Below, piece after piece: positions 1-5,176 of a stretch of 5,176 nt of DNA (position 1 is its first letter; the number at the start of each line of letters is the position of its first letter). The DNA lies in NCBI GenBank assembly GCA_026397575.1, contig JAPLUP010000358.1, forward strand, positions 1-5,176. The letters run 5' to 3'. The notes beneath the pieces were generated by a model. It ran no database searches. It saw only the letters and a program-made list of their open reading frames with translations, and had not been told where the DNA came from. Origin of the DNA: Candidatus Zixiibacteriota bacterium (lineage in GTDB: Bacteria; Zixibacteria; MSB-5A5; CAIYYT01). Both the position numbers and the translations under genes were made by a program.

Positions 1-397
1 AGGGCAGAAACGCATCCTGTTGGCTCTTGTTGAAGCGGTGAATTTCATCGATAAACAAGATCGTCTGCCGCCCGTGAATCGCCTCTTCACGCTCCGCCTC
101 CACCATCACCTGCTTGATCTCTTTGATTCCCGATGTTACGGCCGAGAAGAAGATGAACTTCATCTTGAGATGCCGCGAGATTAGATAGGCCAGCGTTGTC
201 TTGCCCGATCCGGGGGGTCCCCAGAATATCGCCGAATGGATTTTGCCTTTTTCGAGCAACTGCCGCAGCGGTTTGCCCTCCCCCATGATTTCGTCTTGTC
301 CGCAGAAATCCTCGAGTTTGTCAGGCCGCATGCGATCAGCGAGAGGCGCGTTGGTGCGAGCAGATTTGCCGGAGTCCGGCGAAAATAGATCAGTCAC
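1..397 (-). CDS. rarA: Replication-associated recombination protein A, AAA+ ATPase (N-terminal part, cut by window edge)
   Basis: RarA (MgsA) is a cytoplasmic AAA+ ATPase of the clamp-loader/Mgs1-WRNIP1 type that acts at stalled replication forks. The 132 codons visible on the minus strand show the family hallmarks: PLADRMRPDKLEDFCGQ at residues 18-34, Walker A GPPGSGKT at 60-67, and Walker B ILFIDEIHRF at 113-122, running into NKSQQDAFLP. This last stretch is characteristic of RarA rather than of DnaX or RuvB. Family members are usually about 430-450 residues, so roughly 300 residues lie beyond the left edge. The start is GTG at 397. It follows a weak GGGAAG ribosome site, no other ATG, GTG or TTG start lies in frame between it and the upstream TGA, and VTDLFSP is a typical family N-terminus. 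The gene is divergent from the next one. No defect is visible in the part seen. Confidence 0.95.
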   Translation of the reverse strand, partial: MTDLFSPDSGKSARTNAPLADRMRPDKLEDFCGQDEIMGEGKPLRQLLEKGKIHSAIFWGPPGSGKTTLAYLISRHLKMKFIFFSAVTSGIKEIKQVMVEAEREEAIHGRQTILFIDEIHRFNKSQQDAFLP

Positions 398-430
398 GTG
401 CTGCTTCCCAAGGAAAAACGAATCGACGAC

Positions 431-459
431 AATATAGTGCGTCGCTGATCAATCAGCAA
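431..459 (-). promoter_or_regulatory. Candidate sigma-70-type promoter of rarA
   Basis: Read on the minus strand, TTGCTG (454-459) is followed after exactly 17 bases by TATATT (431-436). The -10 box matches the consensus at five of six positions; the -35 box matches only its TTG. Transcription would start near 424, giving a leader of roughly 27 bases before the GTG at 397. The position is right for rarA, but the -35 box is weak and no experiment is implied. Confidence 0.45.
444..457. repeat. 14-bp palindrome GCTGAT-CA-ATCAGC, possible operator
   Basis: Two perfect 6-bp arms are separated by two bases. The palindrome lies in the spacer and overlaps the -35 box of the candidate rarA promoter, a position where a bound repressor would block RNA polymerase. 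It could also be chance: one site of this size is not strong evidence, and it does not resemble an operator I can name. Confidence 0.35.
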
Positions 460-724
460 TCACCCTCTGACAATTGTGTGCAGATGTGGCACAGGGTTGT
501 TCACATTGGTGCTGCAGATAACTGTCTGCCCAACAGGTGATTTACTGCGCGGGTCGATCCGTACACCCTCAAATCCGTCATAGTTCTGATAGTTCAGAAA
601 TTGCGCCACGATAGGAGTCAAGGGGCTTAGGACTCTGACCGATATCCTCAATAGTGACGCGGATCGCGCAGAGCATTAGCAGGATGACGCGAGCACGTGG
701 TTTAGTTGAGGAGACGAATTAGCC

Positions 725-1114
725 GTGAACCGAATCGAAAACATCAACGATCTGCTATCAGCAGCCAAATATCCGCCTGAAAGCATCGATTTGCCAAGTG
801 ACGGAGGCGGCGACTCTGCCGGCGATGATGACCCGTCACGTTTTAGTCTCTTTGTCGAAAGCGAAGATCCCCGAATCGGTATTTTCGCGGCGTCATTTGC
901 GGCTCATCTGCTCAATAACTTCGCACTCTCGTTGCCGGGGGAGGATGACCGGCAATTTCTGGTGCAAGTAGCCGCGTTGATTCACGATCATCCCGAGACA
1001 CAGCGGGAAATCGCCCGACTTACTGGCGATCTCAACGAGTCGGTGGCCAACATCAACTCGGCCATTCAAAAACTCGCACAGACAGACTCCGGCGACCCCC
1101 TGCGCGATCGCTAA
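725..1114 (+). CDS. Acidic 129-residue protein of unknown function
   Basis: I do not recognise a family. The frame starts at GTG 725, preceded by a strong ribosome site GAGGAG at 708-713 (11-base spacing), and ends with TAA. Residues 1-25 look like a short helix and loop. Residues 26-37 are a Gly/Asp-rich flexible stretch (GGGDSAGDDDPS). Residues about 40-122 have the amphipathic pattern of several helices, including ASFAAHLLNNFALSL and a final helix around SVANINSAIQKLAQ. There is no signal peptide, membrane segment, cysteine motif or evident catalytic motif, so it is probably a small soluble cytoplasmic protein. It stands alone between rarA (divergent) and a repeat element. The ribosome site and clean protein-like composition argue that it is real; the role is unknown. 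Confidence 0.7.
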   Translation: MNRIENINDLLSAAKYPPESIDLPSDGGGDSAGDDDPSRFSLFVESEDPRIGIFAASFAAHLLNNFALSLPGEDDRQFLVQVAALIHDHPETQREIARLTGDLNESVANINSAIQKLAQTDSGDPLRDR

Positions 1115-1371
1115 CACTGCCGATTATCACTCATAGCATACTTTTAACAATCGATCTTCCCCGCCAGAGTTGCAGGCTGTACTTCCCGTGGTTCAGCGGC
1201 ATGTCGTCAGAGGTTATACCGGAAGTTTTATTTCGTGGTATGCACGAGAACTGAGTTGGTTTCCCCCTTAGCAAAGGGGGACTAAGGGGGGTGTAATCGC
1301 CTATCTGCCAAGAGCAAAGACAACCCCCTAAATCCCCCTTTAATAAGGGGGAATAACGTGTCCTCGTTCTG
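1115..1371. other. Intergenic region carrying a nested inverted-repeat element
   Basis: Bases 1115-1260 hold nothing I can name: no clear promoter, RNA gene or terminator. Bases 1261-1353 are the inverted-repeat element described separately. Only 18 bases separate that element from the ATG at 1372, so a promoter for the M16 operon would have to lie inside or upstream of the element. Confidence 0.6.
1261..1353. repeat. 93-bp nested inverted-repeat element (MITE-like)
   Basis: The 34-base left arm (1261-1294) and the reverse complement of the 34-base right arm (1320-1353) agree at 29 of 34 positions, around a 25-base centre. Each arm also holds its own hairpin: CCCCCTT-AGCA-AAGGGGG at 1263-1280 and CCCCCTT-TAAT-AAGGGGG at 1334-1351. 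The same 7-bp stems with different loops, inside a larger palindrome, suggest a small dispersed repeat or miniature non-autonomous element rather than a plain terminator. No target-site duplication is evident in the flanks. In RNA it would fold strongly in either direction, so it may also reduce read-through between the 129-aa gene and the M16 operon. It encodes no protein. Confidence 0.75.
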
Positions 1372-2748
1372 ATGTCTTGCGACCTAACTTGTGTGACAAC
1401 CTCATTACTGACGTCGGGTTTTGTCTTGACGCTTCGCTCTCCAAGTTATAGCTTCTGTTCAGGCCAACTATCTTGCTTTCACAGGAGACTGGCGTTCAAT
1501 GTCGATCAAAGCACGCTGGACAACGGACTGACCTTGCTGATCTGTCGTGACACCACTGCGCCGACGGTCAGCGTGCAAACCTTTGTTAATGCCGGCTCCC
1601 GCGACGAGGACCGCCCCGGTATTACCGGTCTGGCACATGTGTTCGAGCACATGATGTTTCGCGGTACCGAAAAATACCCCGACTATTCCAATGAAATTGC
1701 GCCTCTAGGCGCGGAAAACAACGCCTACACGAACGACGACTATACTTGTTACTTCGTGAATGCTCATGCAAGCTTTCTGGAAAAGGTTCTTGATCTCGAG
1801 TCTGATCGTTTCAAGAATCTCAATTTCACCAACGAAACGTTCCGCACTGAGTTAGGTCCCGTCAAGGAAGAACGCCGTCGCGGCATGGAAGATCCCGGTG
1901 ACTTCCTCGGCATTGAACTCTATCGGCTCGCTTTTGTGGCTCACACCTACCAACATCCTGTGATCGGTTGGGAGGAAGACCTTGAGACCAAGATGACTTT
2001 CGAAGATGGCAGGCAATTCAAGGAACACTTCTATGTGCCCAACAATTGCTACCTTGTAATGTGCGGCAATGTCGATATCGCGCGCGCCAAGGAATGGGCG
2101 CAGAAATACTGGGGTAGCTGGCAGCGCGCGGAACCCTATTCGCCGATTATCACGCCGGAACCACGGCAGAGCGAAGAAAAGGTCAAGGGCTTCACTTGGA
2201 AGGACGACGAAACCGTGCCGATGATCCAAATCGGTTTTCACGCTCCTTCCGCGAGAACTGACCTTGAAAGTGTGGCTGCGCTCAACATGATAGGTGAACT
2301 CTTGTTCTCAGAATCGGGGCGGCTGACTCGTGAACTCAGGAGCAATCTTTCTATGGTCGAAGCTATCTGGGGTGGAATGGATATGCGCAAAGACCCATCC
2401 CTGTTTACGGTCACCGCGCGCTTGAAGAAAGGCGTCACTCTGGAACAAGTCCGTGATTCGATCTACACGCAGTTGGAACAACTCAGGACCAAGCTGGTGA
2501 CACCGGAGGAACTTGATCGCGTGCGCAACAATCTGCGCGCCGATCTGGTGTATGGACTTGATCGTCCCGCGCGCGTGGCGGGTTCGATCGGGTACTACAA
2601 TGTGATTACCGGTGACTGGAGAAATATGATGCGCATTTATGATCTCTATGGCTCAATCACTGCCGAAAAACTGCGCACTGCCGCCACCGAAACCTTTGAC
2701 AATCTTAATCGCACCGTGGTGACTTTGGTGCCCAAAAGCGGAATTTGA
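1372..2748 (+). CDS. M16 family zinc metallopeptidase, catalytic (HxxEH) subunit
   Basis: M16 (pitrilysin/MPP-like) proteases are clamshell zinc enzymes that degrade unfolded segments and peptides. The zinc motif HVFEH lies at residues 89-93, after GSRDEDRPGITGLA. The third ligand should be E166 or E167 in VKEERRRGMEDPG, and GAENNAYTNDDYTCYF (113-128) is the usual substrate-cleft stretch. The second half is the non-catalytic M16 lobe. It retains R323, but the position seven residues on, usually Tyr, is Glu (E330). The length of 458 fits a single M16B subunit. The next gene supplies the missing Tyr, so the two probably form a heterodimer. The start is doubtful: homology to the family begins only near residue 42 (FNVDQSTLDNGL), ATG 1372 lacks a ribosome site, and GTG 1393 is an alternative. 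An AGGAGA at 1483-1488 is followed by ATG 1499, but that is out of frame and stops after 10 codons. No convincing signal peptide is visible. Confidence 0.9.
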   Translation: MSCDLTCVTTSLLTSGFVLTLRSPSYSFCSGQLSCFHRRLAFNVDQSTLDNGLTLLICRDTTAPTVSVQTFVNAGSRDEDRPGITGLAHVFEHMMFRGTEKYPDYSNEIAPLGAENNAYTNDDYTCYFVNAHASFLEKVLDLESDRFKNLNFTNETFRTELGPVKEERRRGMEDPGDFLGIELYRLAFVAHTYQHPVIGWEEDLETKMTFEDGRQFKEHFYVPNNCYLVMCGNVDIARAKEWAQKYWGSWQRAEPYSPIITPEPRQSEEKVKGFTWKDDETVPMIQIGFHAPSARTDLESVAALNMIGELLFSESGRLTRELRSNLSMVEAIWGGMDMRKDPSLFTVTARLKKGVTLEQVRDSIYTQLEQLRTKLVTPEELDRVRNNLRADLVYGLDRPARVAGSIGYYNVITGDWRNMMRIYDLYGSITAEKLRTAATETFDNLNRTVVTLVPKSGI

Positions 2749-2753
2749 GGTGA
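2747..2753 (+). promoter_or_regulatory. Ribosome binding site GAGGTGA overlapping the stop of the upstream M16 gene
   Basis: GAGGTGA is a seven-base match to the anti-Shine-Dalgarno sequence. It overlaps the TGA stop (2746-2748) of the first M16 gene and lies five bases before ATG 2759. This decides the start: the GTG at 2750, three codons upstream in the same frame, falls inside the site itself. The overlap implies translational coupling and a fixed ratio of the two subunits. Confidence 0.8.
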
Positions 2754-2758
2754 GTATC

Positions 2759-4255
2759 ATGAAGTCGATCATAAAGTATTGCGGTTGTCTGGCAGTGTCG
2801 ATTGCTCTCCTGCTCCCGCTGGTCTCTTGCGCACAATCGAAAACCGAGCGAGTAGTCGTTCTTAAGAAGCCGGGATTGCCGGTAGTCTATTTCCGGGTGA
2901 TGATCTCCGCCGGTTCGGCGATGGACCCGACCGCCAAACCGGGACTGGCATATTTCACCGCCAATCTGCTGAACAAGGGGACGACATCCTACACTCGCGA
3001 CCAGCTTGAAGACAAACTGAGCCAAATCGGCGCACAAATCGGAATCAGCGTCGACAAGGAAGTGGTTGTCATCACCGGCAAAACACTGGCCGAGAAAGTC
3101 GGAGAGTTCTATTCGATTTTCCGCGAAGTTCTCACTGCCCCGACCTTTGCCGAGGATCAGGTTAAGAAAATGCAATCGGAGCAGCTTGACCGGATAAACA
3201 ACATTCGCGAGGACGACAGCCGACTGGCCCTGGGAGTGTTTGAAAACAAACTGTTTGAGGGGCACCGCTATGGACACTTGGTCGAGGGCACCGAAGAGGC
3301 TGTCAAACGCTTTACGCGTGATGACGCCTACCGCTTCTATCGCGACAACTATCTCCAGGGCAATGTCCTCGCCGGAATCGGTGGCGCCGTCGAAGATACT
3401 CTGCTTGAACGCTTTGAAGCCGATCTCGGCAAGATGCCGTCGGGGCAGGTGGTTCGCTCGGCAGCAGAACCGAAAGTTGAAAAGACGCGGCGCGTGATCT
3501 TGGTCGAAAAGGAAAACCGCGCTCAAATGCAGCTGCGGGTCGGGCACGTAGTCGACTACAACCGCACCAATCCGGACTATTTCCCGATGCGGCTCCTTAG
3601 CGCCTACCTTGGCGAAAATCGCGAAGCGTTTGGTCGCCTCTATCAAACCGTGCGCGAGCAGCGCGGACTGGCCTATGGCGCTTATGCTTACTGCGAGCAT
3701 TTTCGTCCGGCGGGATGGTCGAAGTTGATCGACAATGGCATCGTGCGCAGCGACGAGTACTTTCACATGATGACCTATCCCAAGGAAGCCAACGGCAAGT
3801 TATGTATCAAACTTATGCTGTCGGAGATGACCAAACTTACGAGTGCGCCAGTCTCACAGGATGACTTTGACCGCGCGCAATCCTATGTTGCCAACCAGTA
3901 CGCTTTTCTGATGGAGACTCCCGATAAACAACTCGGAATGCGACTGGATGAACTGTGGTACAAGACCCCCGGCTTTGTGGATAAATATCAGGAAAACCTC
4001 AACAAAGTCCCGCACAGCGAACTGCAGTCAGTAGCGCTTGACCATTTGCACCCCGATCATGTCCTGATCGTGGCGGTCGTCTCAAACGGCGAAGCCACTA
4101 AGAAAGAGCTGCTGGGAGCCGACACAAAGCTGGAGCTTCCGTCCGGCGCGCAGGAAGGCGCCCTGAAAGAGATCAACGATCAGATCAAGGCCTTCGACCT
4201 GAACTTGAAGCCCGAAGACATCGTAATCGTCAAGGCAAGGGAGATGTTTAAGTAG
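2759..4255 (+). CDS. M16 family lipoprotein, non-catalytic partner subunit
   Basis: This 498-residue protein starts with a classical lipoprotein signal: basic MKSIIKY, a hydrophobic stretch, then lipobox LVSC with the lipidated Cys at 24. Ala follows the Cys, so an outer-membrane, periplasm-facing location is likely. It is a two-lobed M16 protein. Where the zinc motif should be, the aligned segment reads GLAYFTANLLNKGT, with Tyr65, Ala68 and Asn69 replacing His, Glu and His, so it cannot bind zinc in the usual way. The second lobe keeps the substrate-binding pair R299 and Y306 (VREQRGLAYGAYAY), with the family's spacing of seven. The C-terminal tail, with FDLNLKPEDIVIVKAREMFK, is of the type seen in paired bacterial M16 proteins. 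It is coupled to the upstream catalytic subunit. Heterodimers of this kind are known in mitochondrial MPP and in a Sphingomonas M16 pair; that this pair forms one is inference. Confidence 0.9.
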   Translation: MKSIIKYCGCLAVSIALLLPLVSCAQSKTERVVVLKKPGLPVVYFRVMISAGSAMDPTAKPGLAYFTANLLNKGTTSYTRDQLEDKLSQIGAQIGISVDKEVVVITGKTLAEKVGEFYSIFREVLTAPTFAEDQVKKMQSEQLDRINNIREDDSRLALGVFENKLFEGHRYGHLVEGTEEAVKRFTRDDAYRFYRDNYLQGNVLAGIGGAVEDTLLERFEADLGKMPSGQVVRSAAEPKVEKTRRVILVEKENRAQMQLRVGHVVDYNRTNPDYFPMRLLSAYLGENREAFGRLYQTVREQRGLAYGAYAYCEHFRPAGWSKLIDNGIVRSDEYFHMMTYPKEANGKLCIKLMLSEMTKLTSAPVSQDDFDRAQSYVANQYAFLMETPDKQLGMRLDELWYKTPGFVDKYQENLNKVPHSELQSVALDHLHPDHVLIVAVVSNGEATKKELLGADTKLELPSGAQEGALKEINDQIKAFDLNLKPEDIVIVKAREMFK

Positions 4256-4306
4256 TTCTGAAGACGAAAATCTTACTCAATGTGTGAGGGTCTTTAACAT
4301 TGTCAC

Positions 4307-4313
4307 GAAGGGA
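4307..4313 (+). promoter_or_regulatory. Ribosome binding site GAAGGGA for the EVE-nuclease gene
   Basis: This purine-rich site lies six bases before ATG 4320, a suitable spacing. A competing ATG at 4316 is only two bases from the site and opens a frame that stops after 11 codons, so 4320 is the better start. The 64-base gap after the M16 operon (4256-4319) contains no clear terminator or promoter. Confidence 0.65.
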
Positions 4314-4319
4314 TAATGG

Positions 4320-5176
4320 ATGCAGCAGTCCTGGCTTGTAGTCGGCTCTGAAAAGAACTGGCATGTGGCCTTTGAGTCAAACAACATCTGGGGGCTAAAG
4401 GACTTCCGAGAGCTTCGATCTCTCTGGAACATGCTTCGTGAAGGAGATGGCCTACTATTCTACGTGTCTAAACCTGTGCACGGCATCGTTGGATGTGGCT
4501 GCGTTGCGAGGAAGTTCAAGCAGACAATACCGCTATGGCCGGAGGAGTTGAAGAGGCAAGAAGTGCTTTGGCCGCTACGATTTGAGTTCGATGTCGAGTA
4601 CTGTCTACCACCTACCCTCTGGAAATCCAGTCGCTACACTTCTCATGACTTGCAGATGATAACCAGGATGGTATTTCAATGCTATCCTTCTGAAGAAGTG
4701 GACATTTCGCGCGTTGCGCTGGGTCTGCGTCCCTTGAGCGTGATTCCTCCTAAAGCTGAAGGGCCAACGGTTGAGGTTTCTACTTCATCAGGTTTGGCTG
4801 ATCACGCGGCCATAAAGTCTAGTTTGCTCGAAATCGGCCGGATTCAGGGATTTGTGACGCAGGAGGAGTACCCCCTTGAGAGTACGAGGCTCGATGTTGT
4901 GTGGCGCAGAGTTGAGCGCTCTGTTCCCACACTCGCGTTCGAAGTGCAGGTCGGCGGAGACATCTATCATGCTCTGGCGAAACTTAAACACGCTTACGAT
5001 TTATGGAACAGCCACATCTATTTGGTTGCAGCAATCCGTGACAAAGCGAAATTCGATGAGCTTACCGCAGGCACTTTCCATGAGATCGCACACCAAGTCC
5101 GGTTCATTGACCTTGCCATGGTTGAGGAACTTCTCAGGAGGAAACGACACTACAAATTACTTGAGGAGGACTTAGG
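4320..5176 (+). CDS. EVE domain-nuclease fusion protein, probable modification-dependent restriction enzyme (C-terminus beyond window)
   Basis: An unbroken frame of 285 codons plus two bases reaches the right edge without a stop. Residues 4-100 match the EVE (PUA-like) fold: SWLVVGSEKNWHVAFE, IWG at 23-25, GDGLLFYVSK at 42-51, VGCGCV, PLWPEE at 71-76 and WPLRFEFDVEY at 84-94. EVE domains are known or predicted to read modified bases. Residues 101-155 include a Pro/Ser/Thr-rich linker. Residues 160-240 resemble a PD-(D/E)xK nuclease core: helix with E171, RLDVVW with D192, then a strand LAFEVQ with E208 and Q210, a helix ALAKLKHAYDLW and a strand HIYLVAA. The active site would thus be D...ExQ. 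By analogy with type IV restriction enzymes it may cut DNA bearing modified bases; this is inference. Arginine codon use (7 of 20 AGG/AGA) differs from the preceding gene (1 of 28), which hints at transfer. The EVE call is firm; the nuclease call is moderate. Confidence 0.85.
   Translation, partial: MQQSWLVVGSEKNWHVAFESNNIWGLKDFRELRSLWNMLREGDGLLFYVSKPVHGIVGCGCVARKFKQTIPLWPEELKRQEVLWPLRFEFDVEYCLPPTLWKSSRYTSHDLQMITRMVFQCYPSEEVDISRVALGLRPLSVIPPKAEGPTVEVSTSSGLADHAAIKSSLLEIGRIQGFVTQEEYPLESTRLDVVWRRVERSVPTLAFEVQVGGDIYHALAKLKHAYDLWNSHIYLVAAIRDKAKFDELTAGTFHEIAHQVRFIDLAMVEELLRRKRHYKLLEEDL

Larger units (their letters stand above)
398..724. other. Intergenic region between divergent rarA and the 129-aa gene
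   Basis: This 327-bp gap contains a candidate rarA promoter with a 14-bp palindrome at its left side and the ribosome binding site GAGGAG (708-713) of the rightward gene at its right side. A 63-codon minus-strand frame at 460-651 exists, but it begins with TTG, has no ribosome site and resembles nothing I know, so I do not call it a gene. I see no tRNA, riboswitch or convincing terminator here, and no clear promoter for the rightward gene. Confidence 0.6.

Noticed and set aside
201..437. Plus-strand 78-codon frame at the left end
   Set aside because: It is antisense to rarA, whose Walker A region lies on the opposite strand.
460..651. 63-codon minus-strand frame upstream of rarA
   Set aside because: It starts with TTG, has no ribosome site, resembles no family, and its stop abuts the candidate rarA promoter. 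A small gene cannot be excluded, but the support is too weak.
1261..1353. CRISPR-like repeat
   Set aside because: The two units are inverted rather than direct, and there is only one pair with a single 25-base centre, so it is not a CRISPR array.
2705..3766. Long minus-strand open frame of 353 codons
   Set aside because: It lies antisense to the well-supported M16 lipoprotein gene and its translation shows no recognisable domain. It is a by-product of that gene's codon bias.
4261..4294. AAGAC...GTCTT with inner CTCA...TGAG as a possible terminator after the M16 operon
   Set aside because: The stems are only four to five base pairs with a large interior gap and no real T-run, so a terminator is not supported.
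4876..5175. Plus-strand 99-codon frame near the right edge
   Set aside because: It overlaps the EVE-nuclease gene in another frame and has no ribosome site or recognisable motifs. The minus-strand frame at 4788-4991 is rejected for the same reason.

Overview
The window is ordinary bacterial chromosome of moderate GC content, with compact genes and short gaps. It holds five protein genes, two of them cut by the window edges. The organism cannot be fixed from this sequence. A paired periplasmic M16 peptidase operon with a lipoprotein subunit and a C/G-run palindromic repeat would fit a Gram-negative lineage, for example one of the FCB-type candidate phyla, but that is inference.

Layout. (1) Bases 1-397, minus strand: the first 132 codons of rarA, the AAA+ ATPase of replication-fork maintenance, starting at GTG. 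(2) Bases 398-724: a divergent intergenic region with a candidate rarA promoter overlapped by a 14-bp palindrome. (3) Bases 725-1114, plus: an acidic 129-residue protein of unknown family. (4) Bases 1115-1371: a gap that holds a 93-bp nested inverted repeat (1261-1353), probably a small non-autonomous repeat element, ending 18 bp before the next predicted start. (5) Bases 1372-2748 and 2759-4255, plus: a two-gene operon of M16 (pitrilysin/MPP-like) metallopeptidase subunits. The first carries the zinc motif HVFEH. The second lacks it but has the Arg/Tyr pair at the usual spacing of seven and a lipoprotein signal peptide. Together they look like one heterodimeric protease with its active site divided between the subunits. 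(6) Bases 4320-5176, plus: an open frame without a stop that runs off the right edge. It encodes an N-terminal EVE (PUA-like, modified-base-reading) domain joined to a C-terminal PD-(D/E)xK-like nuclease domain.

The EVE-nuclease fusion is the most interesting item. The arrangement of a modified-base reader plus a nuclease suggests a modification-dependent (type IV-like) restriction or anti-phage enzyme. Its arginine codon use differs from the M16 gene just upstream, which fits recent acquisition. The remaining genes look like housekeeping or envelope functions with no evident link to it.
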